Assembly (NCBI GenBank): GCA_038502055.1
Contig: JAXRKN010000039.1
Location: 5,295,817-5,359,816 of the forward strand
DNA length: 64,000 nt
Origin: Tanytarsus gracilentus
Lineage: Eukaryota > Arthropoda > Insecta > Diptera > Chironomidae
Direction of reading: 5' to 3'
The position numbers were made by a program, and so were the translations under genes. The notes below the pieces were generated by a model. The model was not told the origin of the DNA. It saw only the letters and a program-made list of their open reading frames with translations, and did not search any database. Positions 1 through 11,637 of the stretch are shown here, one piece after another. Position 1 is the stretch's first letter, and each line of letters opens with the position of its first letter.

Positions 1-194
1 GTATGTTGGCAAAATGTTAAATTCAAATAAGCTCACCCATAAATTCTCTACGAAATAGACATTTTTATTACATGAAACTTGAAATGAATTTGATTATATA
101 GAATTTAAAGGTGCTAACATAAATCTTTTGCGAGTTAAAACGTGTTAAAATAAAATTAAGTTCTTTGGTATGTAAATTCGTGATACTTTGTTGC

Positions 195-1049
195 TTAATC
201 TATCTCTTGGTCAAAAACAATTGTGGTTTCGTTATTTTGATCTGGTTCGGAAGTTGGAAATTGAGTTGTTGCTGCGATCTCTTTGTCGCCCGATTCTTCA
301 ATGTCGTCCTCATCGTCAAAATATTTATTTCTTCCTTTGCTCCATTTCTTAGTTCCTTTTCTTGTTCGAATCGGCAAGGGCGTTAATTTTCTGCTTAAGT
401 GCTCATTAAATTCCGTTCGAGTGGGTTTAACTGGCGATTTTAGTGCACTCAAAAGAGCTTTTTCTTCATTAAGATATTTCTTTAAGGCCTCGTAGAAAGC
501 TTCGAGTCGCAATTCTGTTCCATTGGTCAATTTAATCGCAATGTTTTCAGCTGTAATTTCGGGCACTACAATTTTTTCACATTGCGGAATGCGAGAAGTT
601 GCAAGCGATTCCTTTGATGATGGTTTCCATATTATAGTGAAATAGAGAGAGAGAATTATGGCTGCGAGCGACACGCAAAATAAATAAGCCTGAAATGTAA
701 AAAGTATTTTAAGTTTTCTGAGAGCTTTTGAATAATTTTATAGTAACTCCATGTAACCCCATTTAAAAGGTTTTAAACACCCCATTGTCCTACTTTTATG
801 TTCTTTATTCGTCCTTTGTTAAAATTTTTTTTAATAAAATCAATTTTCTTAAAAGCTTTAAACATTCACGAACGCATTCTCAAGGCGCCAATTAAATGCG
901 CGTTTAAATTAATGAAATGAAATACTCACGAATACTGTAATGACTCGAACAGCTCTTTGATTCTTCCTCGAATCGTAAATCTGATCTATGGAATTATCTT
1001 TTGCTAATTTTATTTTCTCCTCGGTTGTATAATTGAGTTTATAACTCAT
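195..1049 (-). CDS. InaF-motif small membrane protein (gene A)
   Basis: Two exons, 930..1049 and 195..689, joined in phase 0 (donor GTGAGT, acceptor TTTCAG), give 204 residues from an ATG at 1049. Residues about 32-63 contain one hydrophobic helix framed by RAVRVITVFAYLF and ending in YFTIIWKP. This is the InaF motif, with basic residues before the helix and W-x-P after it. InaF proteins are single-pass accessory proteins; Drosophila inaF is needed for normal TRP channel function in photoreceptors. The rest of the protein is a hydrophilic tail with a basic patch (near LPIRTRKGTKKWSKGRNK) and an acidic stretch (DDEDDIEESGDK). A GTGAGT donor at 1112 and an acceptor just before the ATG suggest a 5' UTR intron. 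A second InaF gene lies 190 bp upstream. The family call comes from motif recognition only; the partner channel is unknown. Confidence 0.75.
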
Positions 1050-1239
1050 GATGCTTTAAATAAGATTTAATGTCAAAAATTTACACTTTTTATGTTTTAA
1101 TCTTTTACTCACCAAATTTTTCTTTTAAAGTGGAAAAATATATTGGAAAATTTTCCAGTGGAAAATGTGAGGAATTTTTATTGGATAATCTTGATGTGGA
1201 AAATTTAGAAACTATTCACAGCGTGGCTTCGATTTAAAT

Positions 1240-1465
1240 TTATGCGCTATTTGGTTTATGTGGATCTGAGAAATTAATTTATAAATTAAATTATTTAGAT
1301 GTCAAGATTTATTTTTCACTCACTCCAAAGAAAGAGATAATAGGAAGCCATTAGAAATGAGAATCCTGATACTGCCATCACATAAACTCCAACTGTCAAA
1401 ATTCGTACAATTTTTGAGCTTTCTTCTTGCTCTTTAATATTGTCGTTAGCTGATTCTACAGTCAT
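1240..1465 (-). CDS. InaF-motif micropeptide (gene B), 55 aa
   Basis: Too short for routine gene calling. Exon 1 (1324..1465) starts at an ATG and ends at a GTGAGT donor. Exon 2 (1240..1265) begins after CTCAG and adds only nine codons. Splicing turns LFLW into LFLWNP, which completes the InaF motif; without splicing the frame hits a stop two codons on. The 55-residue product is a short acidic head, KIVRILTVGVYVM, one transmembrane helix (about residues 22-45), and the tail NPHKPNSA. That the splice restores the family motif is the best evidence that the gene is real. It is transcribed toward gene A, whose ATG lies 190 bp downstream, so the two could share a transcript. Role inferred from family: auxiliary subunit of a membrane channel. 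Confidence 0.72.
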
Positions 1466-2207
1466 GATTATCTTAAATAAAATTTTAGTTTTTTTTCAAT
1501 CTTTACTCGTTAACTGTTTGGTCTCAACTAAGGAAAAACTCGATAATATTGCTATAGTCATTGAGAAATATTGAGTAATAACTCATCAGAGTTAATTTGA
1601 TTAAAGGACATGCTTATGCGATATTATAAGACATTGAATATCTCATAGTGACGTAATTTTATCGATACACACTTGCATTTTCATAATTATTTAGCAAAAG
1701 TTAAAATATTCGAGCATAAATTTGTTAAAAACTAAAGATCATAAAAATTTCAGTAATTTTTTATTTCGGATATTTTGCCTTACTTCAAATGCTAAAATTT
1801 TATGATTGACCATCCCTTGAAAGTTGAAAAGAAGCCTTTCAAAAACGGTTGTTATAATCCTTTGAGAAATAAATTCAGTCGTTTATCTTTTTTATATAAA
1901 TTGCCATAAATTGATATTAATTTAAAATATTTTTTAGAATAAAAGTTTTCTGAAAAATAAAATTCGTCTATTTTTCTCAAATTTCTTTTATTTTTGTAAA
2001 AGTTTTATTTTCTTTTGTAAAACGTTTGTTACAAAATTTTAATTCTAAATCAGATCATTAAAAATTTAAGAAATAAAAATTAACTTTGAACTTTTTAAAT
2101 TGCAACTCAAAAAAATGTTTTATCTTTTAAAAAAGGTGTTCAAAAAGCCAAGTATTTTTACAAAATAAAGTTAAAAAATGTTTCAAAACCCACACGTGGG
2201 TGTTGCC
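1466..2207. other. AT-rich spacer
   Basis: Spacer between the start of gene B and the left end of the repeat element. It should hold the promoter of the gene A/B pair on the minus strand. I see no further exon, tRNA or repeat here. Confidence 0.5.
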
Positions 2208-2338
2208 GCGTAACCCACTTGTAACAGATCAGTGTTTGAAAATCAAGTGCATAAAAAATGAGTTTAAGTCAATCCGGACACTTTGGCTGTCCGTGGCAGT
2301 CCTGTTCGACCATTCCTCAAAAATCGTCTATGTCATTA

Positions 2339-2797
2339 GATTCCTGGTCCAATTACGAGTTCAACGAGATACATGAAGCCATAGTTCTGAAAAATGGACA
2401 TTATGGCTGTCCGTGGCACTACTGGCCGTCCATGATGGACATTCATCAAAAATCATCAATGCCATTCGATTCCTGGTCCAATTACGAGTTCAACGAGATA
2501 CATGAAGCCATAGTTCTGAAAAATGGACATTTTGGCTGTCCGTGGCACTGCTGGCCGGCCATGATGGACATTCCTCAAAAATCATCTATATCAATCGATT
2601 CCTGGTCCAATCACGAGTTCAACGATACCCATGAAGCCATAGTTCTGAAAAATGGACATTTTGGCTGTCTGTGGCACGACCATAGGTCACGACTCGAAAA
2701 ATCATGTATGTCAATCGATTCCTGGTCAAGTTACGAATCAATGCCAATCGATTTCTGGTCCAATCACGAGTTCAACGATACCCATGAAGCCATATAA
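2339..2797 (+). repeat. 129-bp tandem minisatellite with an open frame
   Basis: Units start near 2339, 2468 and 2597 with a period of exactly 129 bp, then a diverged and shortened unit starts near 2717. Each begins ATTCCTGGTCCAAT and contains GAAGCCATAGTTCTGAAAAA and TTTGGCTGTCCGTGGCA. Because 129 is 43 codons, the plus strand stays open from an ATG at 2258 to a stop at 2797 (179 residues) with the repeated peptide DSWSNYEFNEIHEAIVLKNG. No intron, homologue or signal peptide is visible, and the unit lies inside a repeat element, so I treat it as repeat DNA rather than a host gene. Confidence 0.75.
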
Positions 2798-2960
2798 GAG
2801 AAAATTTGTATGAAAAATGGACGTTATGGCCGTCCATGGCACGACCATAGGTCATGACTCAAAAAATAGTCAGTGCCTGCACATATAGACCCTAAGAGCT
2901 ACCATCTGGCGAAAACTAGAAGTCTCTAGCTGGTCCAGGGACCGAGATCTCGCTTGTGCA

Positions 2961-3006
2961 GACGGACGGACGGACGGACGGACGGACGGACGGACGGACG
3001 GACGGA
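2961..3006 (+). repeat. GACG tetranucleotide microsatellite
   Basis: About eleven uninterrupted GACG units (CGTC, a GTCY-type repeat, on the other strand). It follows TCTCGCTTGTGCA and precedes ATCACGAGCATATAAGCG near the right end of the element. Tetranucleotide tracts of this type are typical inside dipteran mini-me/DINE elements. Confidence 0.9.
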
Positions 3007-3021
3007 ATCACGAGCATATAA

Positions 3022-3047
3022 GCGTTACACCACTTTGTGGGTTACGC
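3022..3047. other. Terminal hairpin of the repeat element
   Basis: The left arm GCGTTACACCAC and right arm GTGGGTTACGC pair imperfectly around a TTT loop. The right arm is also the inverted copy of the left terminus at 2208-2218. A stem-loop just inside the end resembles the 3' termination signal of rolling-circle transposons. Confidence 0.55.
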
Positions 3048-3365
3048 TAAAAATATCACAAGACATTAATTAAATTAGAGTATTTGAATATTTTCTTTTT
3101 TAAATAAGTACGAAGTAAAATTTGATGAATGCATTCTTAAAATTTTTCCTAATATAGTTTGAACCTAATTGATTTTGATTTATCGAAAAAATATTTTTCA
3201 CGAACTTAAAACATTGAATGAGGTTTAGTGGTGAAGAAAACTAATTTACCCGCAAAAAAGTGGTTTGGAATAAATTAATGTTTAAAAATTTCATCACTTT
3301 TAAGGAAGTTGTTCTGTTTTCTTAAATGAAATGCAAATGAGATCGGGAGGAAAACTTTAATTAGT

Positions 3366-3743
3366 TTATCGTTTCTTTTTCTTCTCCATCTTGCGACTGC
3401 GATGATGAGATTTTCTTGGCGTTAGCTGAAGATGAAAATTGTTTTTTATCAATCGAATTATTTCTTCATAAAAAATCTTCTTACTTGAGGAGATATCTCA
3501 GATGATTCGGTGTCAGAGTCGGCACAAGAGCTTCTCGATTCATCTTTAATAAAAATAACTGCAAAAATACAGATAAGCTGAAATACTGCACCCATGTAAA
3601 GACCTGTAGATTTTTTTATTAAATTTTAAAATTAAACATTCAAATAATTTTTTACCATATCTGACAAGTTTTGTGAGTAAATCATCGGGTTCAATGAAAA
3701 TATCAGGAACAGTGGGGTCCTCTAAGTTCAAATTAAGAGACAT
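3366..3743 (-). CDS. Small single-pass membrane protein, InaF-like (gene C)
   Basis: Three exons (3656..3743, 3485..3603, 3366..3425) with good GTAAAA and GTAAGA donors and CAG acceptors give 88 residues. The N-terminal 25 residues are acidic. Residues about 26-49 read KLVRY-GLYMGAVFQLICIFAVIFI-KDE: a basic lead, one hydrophobic helix, then a charged turn, spaced as in the InaF motif but without the final W-x-P. The tail is a Ser/Asp/Glu stretch followed by a very basic end (RKMEKKKKR). It has the same orientation and general plan as genes A and B, so I infer a diverged paralogue in an InaF cluster. It could instead be an unrelated small membrane protein. Confidence 0.55.
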
Positions 3744-6700
3744 TTTAGATTTTTTCTTCTCTTTTAAAAAAGATCACAAATTTGTTTACGTCTGGAATGA
3801 GAAGGGGGTTATAATAATCAAGAAGAAGCAAATTTTAATGCAAAATGGCGACTTCACTCTCGTTGTCTACCTCCTAACCTATAAGGGGTGCTCAATTGTA
3901 CAACTGTTATAAAATGGCATTTGTTTTTAAAAGTAATCGAAACATCAAAAGTGGATTTTTAAACATTATTACCGGATAGAAGTGATCAAAAACGGTTCTG
4001 ATTAAAACTTTTCTACAAACTCTAAAAAAATCAGAAAGAGTTTTCTCGAATTTAACGAGAATTTGAAACTTTATTAAACGTAAACATTGTATGGCCATCA
4101 TTTACGGACATTTAAAGCATTTATAACAGCGAACAAAGAAAAATAACAAACCATAATAAACATTCGGATTCAATGGATGTGAAAAATTTCGTGGAGCGAA
4201 ATTAACGTGAAAATTTGTTTAAAACCGGACAAAAAGTGTTAAAAACTTAACTAAACGTGATTTTTAACAGTTTTGTAAAAGTCAGCGAGTTGATCAAAAA
4301 GTTTAAAGCATCTAAAAAGTGAAATTAAAATTTCGCCTTTGAAAAGACTTTTTTTTTTATTTACAAAATCTCTTGTGCAAAAAAAACTTTTTCTTAAAGG
4401 AGAGTTGTTGATATTATCATTATTTTTGTTTTATTTTTAAACTATAAAGGAAAAGAAAAAATCTATTTTTGTTGCCTTTATAAACTATAAAAAAAAAGTT
4501 TATAATTAAACTAGAGGTGTAGAAAACGAAAAGGAAGAAAACATTTTTGGCCATTTTTAATTTTTTTGCCTTACAAACCGTGAAGAGGATGATGTTGATG
4601 ATAATTATCATTGGTGAGTCTTTTAAGATTTTCTTTGTATAAAATGTAAACGTCTAATTGATTTTTGCGGCGCGTGCAAACTTCTAAACTCATTTTCGAC
4701 TACAATGTAAAATCTTTCGAGAGTTTAATAAATTGTACATTGTGCCTCGTGAGCAGTCTCTGATTATTAGCCTCTCTAAAGTCATTCTCAGTTCATTCCC
4801 TTTTCTAACAATGTTGCTGGGTTAACTGCAAATAAGATGCAAATTTAGAAGCAAAATCAACAATTTTTATTTAAATGTAAGAAGACTAGTTTATGAGTTA
4901 TCGAAAGAGAACAAAAGCGCGTCCTTCCTGGTAATCTCAGTGTCTACCGCCTGGCAAAAAATCAATCAATCGATCAAATCAACACTTTTAATTTGAAAGA
5001 ATCGTTGCACTCGTAAAACTCGTTAAAAAGTTGTTTTCGCATGGAATTTTCAAGAATTTTGTTTTTCACACTCTTTCGTTTCTTCCACCTATCACATGGA
5101 CGGATTTTTGTGTACACGGTCGATTACACATTTGCAAATCGATAGGAAAAACACACAATCTTGTATAATAATTCAAAAATTGTTATATATGTTCAGCTTT
5201 TACATATATCTTGTTTACATTTTTTTTCTTTTCACTCTTTTTTTGATATTCAGGCTCGAGCAGTATGAAAAATTTTTTTTGTTGTACTACACCAAATTTT
5301 TTGGAGGAAGAACAAAAACAATAAGAAGAAAATTACTACACGCGCGATGAATTTTATTGCGAGCGTGTGTTGCGAGGGGTTTAGAAGTTTGTTTAAGCAA
5401 ATTTACTAAATTTTCCAAAGGTGAAAAATATAAAATAACTTTTGATCGTCGAATGTTCTTCAATTTAAGATGAAAACTATTTTAACCCGTTTTAACCTTC
5501 ATAAAATTTTCGTTTTCATTTATAAATCTCTCCCGGAAGCACTTCAGCTGTCCAATCGCGTCCCAATTATCAACGTACGAATTTCGTAACATTTTTTTAA
5601 AGCTATTAAATAGAATCACGAATTTTTGACTTTATGTCGAGACGTCGACGTCGGCATTTTTTTGTATCATCTCACTTCATTCATTATGTGCTCCATTTTA
5701 AATATATAGACAAAAACGAATGTGCATATATTGGCGAGAAACTGAAGGAATTTTATATTCTTATCAATATGGCGATTGACATGGCGATCGAATATAATGC
5801 GATAGACGAACTTGAGAAGCTTTGATTTCAGTTTTTTATTGCTTCCGCAGAAAACGAAAATGAAGAAAGAATGAATTTTTCATTTGAATCAATATTGAGA
5901 CTTAAAGAGTGTATTAGTATGCCAATCATGAATATGAATATGAATGGACAAAAAACTAAACACAGTACGTCAAAGAATTCTTTCACACACTCACCCGAGC
6001 ATTCTACATAGAGCGCGTATAAAAAAATAAACTTGTTTTCGCTCTCTATTTCACTACTTCAAACATATGATCCGAAAATGAAAACAAAAACATTTTGTTG
6101 AGTTTTAAATTATTCAAATATACAGAGAGTGAAGTGGCGGAGGTTACTTGGAATGTTTTTTCAAAATTTTGTTTTTAAACCTCTTGCAATAAATCAATCA
6201 AAAACATTTTCATTCTTTTATGGTTTCCTCCCCTGCTTTCAAAAGCCAACAAACTTCTCAAAGTTCATTCAAAAAAATTTCATTACTCAGCAATTTTTTT
6301 TTATAGATGTATTTAAAAAGAGATTTAATTACAGAAGCTTTATAATCAACTATGAATATTTTTACAACAGGTTTCAACTTGCTTTTTATTAGAATTTCTA
6401 AAGTACTTACATTTTTATACATCGTATTTTGCATAACAATGTTTTAGGGTTCAGAGTAGTTCATTTATTACATAGATCAAATAATGAGAAAGAGGGTTTA
6501 AAATGTGTAAAATATAGTTAAAATCTGAGGGGTTGACTGCCATATTGAATTTTTGCTTACTTTTAAAAAATAAGTTGGGGTTGTTCTAGAAAGTGGAAGT
6601 GAGTAGTGGGAATTCCCAAAGTAGGTTGTTTACATTTTTTTTTTCGTTGCCGAGAAACGATATTGAGATTAATAATCTGTTGTGATGTTAAACATTTCCG

Positions 6701-8955
6701 GGGAATTTTTAGAGAAGAGAAAATATTTAAGATCAAAGAAATTTATTTTAAAAAAAATTAAAGGAGGATTATGTCATGGCAATTCATAATATCTCAAATT
6801 AATTGAGCTATTTTTAAAAAAAAAATGCTAAGCAAATAAAACTAATTATATGGAGTTCTCAATTATAATTTTAATCCACTTGTTTTGTACAAATTTTATC
6901 TTTTCAATCAGGCAATTAACAAAATTTTAAACGCCACCTGTTTACATAATCATATCAACAAAAGTATGATGAAATTATCTTCTTAATTTCGCAATGTTAT
7001 GTTAGAAAATTTTCCACACATTCTAAGCTTATTGAATTCCAAACAATTTAAATCAAAACTAATATTCTCGGAAGAGTAAAAAAGGCCAACAATTCATCAT
7101 GAACTTGTACAATATTAAAACAGAAAAAAAATATGTGTGAAATCGACTGATGACTGTGTACATAGAAGTAACCTTGAAAATACACAGAACAAAACAATTT
7201 TTATAGCAGCAGCTCACTCAGCTGGTATACGACGACATCTTCATGGATGTGTGCATTAGATACATTTTCAATTTTCATTTGTGTGCGAGAAAGAGGAAGA
7301 TAAAGTTCATGTAAGAAAAACGCGCGCCATCTCCCACAACTCCCACAACCGAATTTTCTAGAATGTATTCGTGGACAGAACGAGACAGAGCATAATCATT
7401 GTAATTGGACGAAAGCACAAGAGAGATGGAATGAAAATATTTTGAAGAAATTTGTATATGAAGCCGGAAAATTCCAACACATGTTTTTTTCGTACGTTAG
7501 CAGTCAATTGAAACCCCAAACTAAATTTATTTTCCACAATCATAACAAAATGTGCGTGGGTTTTTCCTCCAAAGAAAAATTTATTTTTTTCGTTATTTTT
7601 TACGTTATTTAAGCAAATGCCAGTAAAGAGAAAGAAATCAATAAGCCGCAAGCACTCGAAAGCCTTCTCGATATTTCGTTTGTCATTTGTTTGAATTTGT
7701 ATTTTACTAGATATTCTTAAGTAAATGTTTAAGTTGGAAAATTTTAAAAAGTAAATTAACAAAATTAAATAGTTAAAAGAAAAAAGAATATAAAAATAGA
7801 ATTAATGTTTCCTAGAATTTGAAGCATTCATGCAATAAAAAAACAAGGGAAAATAAAATAATTGTATTCACCATATCAACTGTCGCCTAAGAGTGTAGGA
7901 TGCGGAAAAATTGCTCATGGAATTTCAATCCGGCGCAAGTTCTTCACCCACTTTGTCCTTCAACCCACTCACATTTCACCCTAACAGACGCCCACGATAT
8001 CGAATATGGCCGAAGCTTTGCTTTCGTTCTCTCACTCTAGCATCCATAGCTAGATTTTTCAAGGCAATTCATTGAACTTGGTTGTTGAATCCGCGCAATG
8101 CATACATTTAGAAAAAAATACTTAAAAAAAACGTCATTGCTCATTTTTATAAAAAAAATATTATTCCTCTTGAGGAACGTAACGAAAGCTGCATAAAAGC
8201 TCTCCGCCTCGACACGGAAATTTTTCATTTGTCAAGCACACGATCACGAGGAGAGAGGAAAGAAGAAACGAAAATAACATTTAAGGGGGCCTGTGTGATA
8301 AACGCACAAAAAGTTATTACGTTTTTGATAACAAATTTATTGTTGACTTAGTCGAAAGAAACATTAATTTGTGAGAGAGCTTACAAACGTGGCGAGTTTT
8401 TTCATTCAGAATTTTTGTGAGTGTGGAGTTTGTTTTCAAAAAAAATTGTTTTTAAAAATACATGAGGAATAGAAAAAATTTGTTTGGTGACGTAGATCAT
8501 CTGTGAGTTCATTTGTTGATTTGAGTGACTTTAAATGAAATGACGAAAATATTGGCGCCGGTGTAGAATTTTCAGGTGACGAGATAAATTTATATATTTT
8601 GTATACAACTCAAGTAAAAATTCTGCAGTCACTGTGCAAGCGAAAAATTCTAATTTTAAATTTGTTGATTGATTAATTTCTAAGAGGTAGCCACTAGTAT
8701 CACCTAGAAAGACGTGTTTAATTCTTTTTTAATGTCTCGCAAGCAAAGCACTAAAAATTTCAGTTTAAATTTGTTCCACAAAATTCCTGACTTGAAATTG
8801 TTTTATTTAAATTTTTCAACTTCATTAAGATATTTTAAAAACAAATATTATTTGAATGAGAAAATAAAGCTAGAATGCCCTTTAAAAAAAATATGAAGAA
8901 CGCAATTCACATAAATTCACACAATAATATATTTTGTTTTTTTATTCATTTCTAG
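3744..8955. other. Long AT-rich intergenic and 5' region of REPTOR
   Basis: About 5.2 kb with no convincing coding exon; the open frames here are short and mostly lack ATG starts. It lies upstream of REPTOR and probably holds its promoter and non-coding 5' exons: a clean acceptor (TTCATTTCTAG) ends at 8955, 123 bp before the REPTOR ATG. I cannot place the matching donor or the transcription start. No RNA gene or repeat family recognised. Confidence 0.45.
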
Positions 8956-9078
8956 ATTCAGCCAAATTCCTAGAAACGATTTAAGGAAAAAGTAAACAAG
9001 TTTTTATTAACTCAAAGTAGCAGTCAAATTCGTGACTCACACAAATTATCTCTCAACGGGTGAACGTCACACTCGGTC

Positions 9079-11637
9079 ATGAGCGATAGCAATTCGCTAT
9101 TCGATTTTTATGATTACAATTCTTCAAATAGTTTCTTAAAATTTGAAGCTTCTTCGCCTCTTTTTGAGTTATCCCCGCCACTATCAAACGGTCCAAACTC
9201 TCCCGCAGAGTCATCACCGTTCTTAGGTAGCAATTCATTAGTTAGCGATACGAAAGATAAGCTTAAAATGGACTCAACGATAAACAATCCCTTGCTGACC
9301 ACTGCATCGATGCCGATTCCCGCGCGTAATGTTTCATCGAATTCAAATTTGAGTAGCAACAACATTAACAACAATAATTCGAGAATGATAAATGATTTTT
9401 CCGATGTAATTTTTGAGTTTGAGAGCTCAAAGTCACCCATCTCATCGCACACAATTAACGAGACAACGCCCGTTAAGCAGCAACAATATCCAATGGTCAT
9501 TAACTATGGCGGTAACGATAACTATGGACAACAGAACACATTTAACGCTAACAATGTTCTAATGTGGGAAATCAATCCCATGATGGCGACAACTGCGATG
9601 GATCAATCAAATAGTGCAGCTGACATGAGCTGCGATAAGTCGGGACCTTTTCAAATGGACGAAGATGACATTTTTCAAGTTGACAAGTCAGACTTAATTC
9701 AAGGTCCGACCCTTGCCGAACTCAATGGCGATAACTTGCTGGTAGATCTTATCAACATGGAGGATTTTCTCAATGACTCGAGTCAACATCAGCAGCATAA
9801 TATCGGACAGAACTCGCAATTAACGCAACTGACAGCTGTCAATTTTCAAAATCTTCAAAATATCATCAATGAATCTACAGCGGCTTCTCAGTTGTCACCC
9901 ACAAATCAATTTCACTCGATCGCCATACCACAGACGCCACACAACACACCGATTCCATCGTTTCAAACCAACAGTGGCGGTCAAATCATTTTCTATGACG
10001 ATCCAAATAGCAGCGGATCACCCTACGATATCTATTCGCCACCAAACACACTCACAATTTCGACGACCACATTGCGTAATGTTGCAAGCACACCAAATCA
10101 ATTGTCAGCATTTTCACCCGGAAGTCATAGCTCAACATCTACATCATCGATTGTCCTTAACTCATCATTGAGTCCACCACCGCCATCGCACACACCAATT
10201 CGTGGACCAAGATCACGTGCCGGCCGCTCGAATGGTCTCGTTCAGCATAATCCAAAATATTCGACACTCAAATCATTGCTTACGGAGAAGGCTATAAGTA
10301 ATGCACAGAATGCTAGTCAGCAATCGAGTCATCCATCAGCCGTGTCGCCATCAGGATTGCCGACACGTCGCTTTAACATGCAAGGTGGTGGAATTATTTC
10401 GCGTCTCTCATCATCGGCACCGACTGCATTTGGATTGGAACAAATTTGGGCTCGCCGTGAACCTCGGCCACACCTTCTTTCAACTGGAAGTCTGGCTGAA
10501 GGACAACAAGGATCAACATCGTCCCTTAGTGGTGACATTTTAAGCACTGAAAATATTGACTACTCACAAGACGACAGCGAGGACGATAGCGATCACTATG
10601 AAGATTTCAGCTCGGGTACGTCCTTAAGTTAAATTCGTTTAAATTTCAAATTAATTATGTGATTATTTTAGATTCTGATGATGAAGATAACAAAGATCAT
10701 ATAAGAAGCATGATGGCTAGCGATGGCAACAACAACCAAAAAGGTGGCTACAGCAAGAAGGGTCGCTACTTTTGGCAGTATAATGTTCAGGCTAAGGGAC
10801 CGAAGGGACAACGTTTGATAATCAAGACCCAAGCTGGCGATCCTCATAATTTGAGTGAGGCTACAGATCCCGTTTTCAGTCCAAGCTGTTCAATTCGTGG
10901 CATAAAAGTGAGTCATCTTTTTCTTATTATTTTATTTTATTTTGTGTGGATTAATAATTTTTTTATCCTCACGAAAATTTTTAACAAAATAAATTCCAAT
11001 TTTTCAATTTTAAAAAATTTCACTCACAAGTCTGTTCAAATAAAGCACAGTGGAAAGGCTCGTAAAGGAGACGGAAATGATTTGGTGCCGAATGCTAAAA
11101 AGCTTAATGCCATTGGAAAGGAACTTGATAAACTTGGACGAGTAATTAACGACATGACACCCGTCTCAGAGTTGCCATTCAACGTACGACCAAAAACCAG
11201 AAAGGAGAAAAATAAACTTGCATCACGTGCCTGTCGCTTGAAGAAGAAGGCACAACATGAGGCCAATAAAATTAAACTGTTTGGCTTAGAGCATGAACAT
11301 AGTAAGCACAAAATGGTCATTAAATTTATTTCATTAAATCTTCAATTATTTTCCCTCAGAACGTCTCATTAACGGAATAGCAACTATGAAACATTTATTG
11401 GCGATGAAGTGCAGCAGCAGTCAGGAGAAGCAAGAAGAAATCAATCAACGAATGGAACAAGTTGTCGTCAAGGCAACAGGTGAGGAAAAATTACTAAAAA
11501 TTAATTTAAAAATTTACTTACTTTTTCTTCTCATCCCTCTAGTTGTCAAAATTGCTGAGAATTCCACAGAGTACGTGAATCGAGTAATTGAGAGAGCCAA
11601 AGCAGGAGTGCCTAACGGTGGCTTGGAAGAGTTTTAA
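9079..11637 (+). CDS. REPTOR: REPTOR / CREBRF-type bZIP transcription factor
   Basis: Five coding exons: 9079..10615, 10672..10907, 11046..11301 (or from 11031), 11360..11479, 11543..11637, giving about 747 residues. The first ~500 are low-complexity Ser/Asn/Gln/Pro-rich, as in a transactivation region, with an early hydrophobic/acidic segment (SLFDFYDYN). The conserved C-terminal half includes KGRYFWQYNVQAKGPKGQRL, HSGKARKGDGNDL, INDMTPVSELPFNVRP, then a bZIP basic region RKEKNKLASRACRLKKKAQ near residues 640-665 and a following leucine-type helix. This matches Drosophila REPTOR (CG13624) and vertebrate CREBRF. Known role: REPTOR is kept cytoplasmic by TORC1 phosphorylation and, with REPTOR-BP, drives much of the transcriptional response to low TORC1. 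An acceptor 123 bp upstream of the ATG implies an upstream non-coding exon. Confidence 0.9.

Larger units (their letters stand above)
2208..3047. mobile_element. Non-autonomous repeat element, HINE/DINE-like architecture
   Basis: An 840-bp unit bounded by an 11-bp perfect inverted repeat: GCGTAACCCAC at 2208-2218 and GTGGGTTACGC at 3037-3047. Inside, in order, are 129-bp tandem repeats (2339 to about 2797), a GC-richer unique part containing the palindrome CGAGATCTCG (near 2943), a GACG/GGAC microsatellite (2961-3006), and an imperfect terminal hairpin (3022-3047). A near-palindrome CCCACACGTGGG lies just outside the left end (2189-2200). Known: dipteran mini-me/DINE-1 elements and other Helentron-associated interspersed elements combine subterminal inverted repeats, short tandem repeats, a GTCY microsatellite and a 3' hairpin. 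The fit is structural only; I cannot show other copies or a target site. It sits between InaF-type genes B and C. Confidence 0.5.

Noticed and set aside
165..386. Plus-strand open frame over the InaF gene
   Set aside because: Starts at TTG and is antisense to the well-supported gene A exon.
2258..2797. Repeat ORF as a host zinc-finger or secreted gene
   Set aside because: It lies inside an element with inverted ends and a microsatellite, has no introns or signal peptide, and the Cys/His spacing fits no finger family.
2961..3006. CRISPR-like array
   Set aside because: A simple 4-bp microsatellite without spacers, in a eukaryotic genome.
6129..6392. 87-codon open frame
   Set aside because: GTG start, Phe/Asn/Lys-rich AT-bias composition, no domain or splice context.
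9114..9500. 128-codon minus-strand frame
   Set aside because: Antisense shadow of the REPTOR low-complexity exon.
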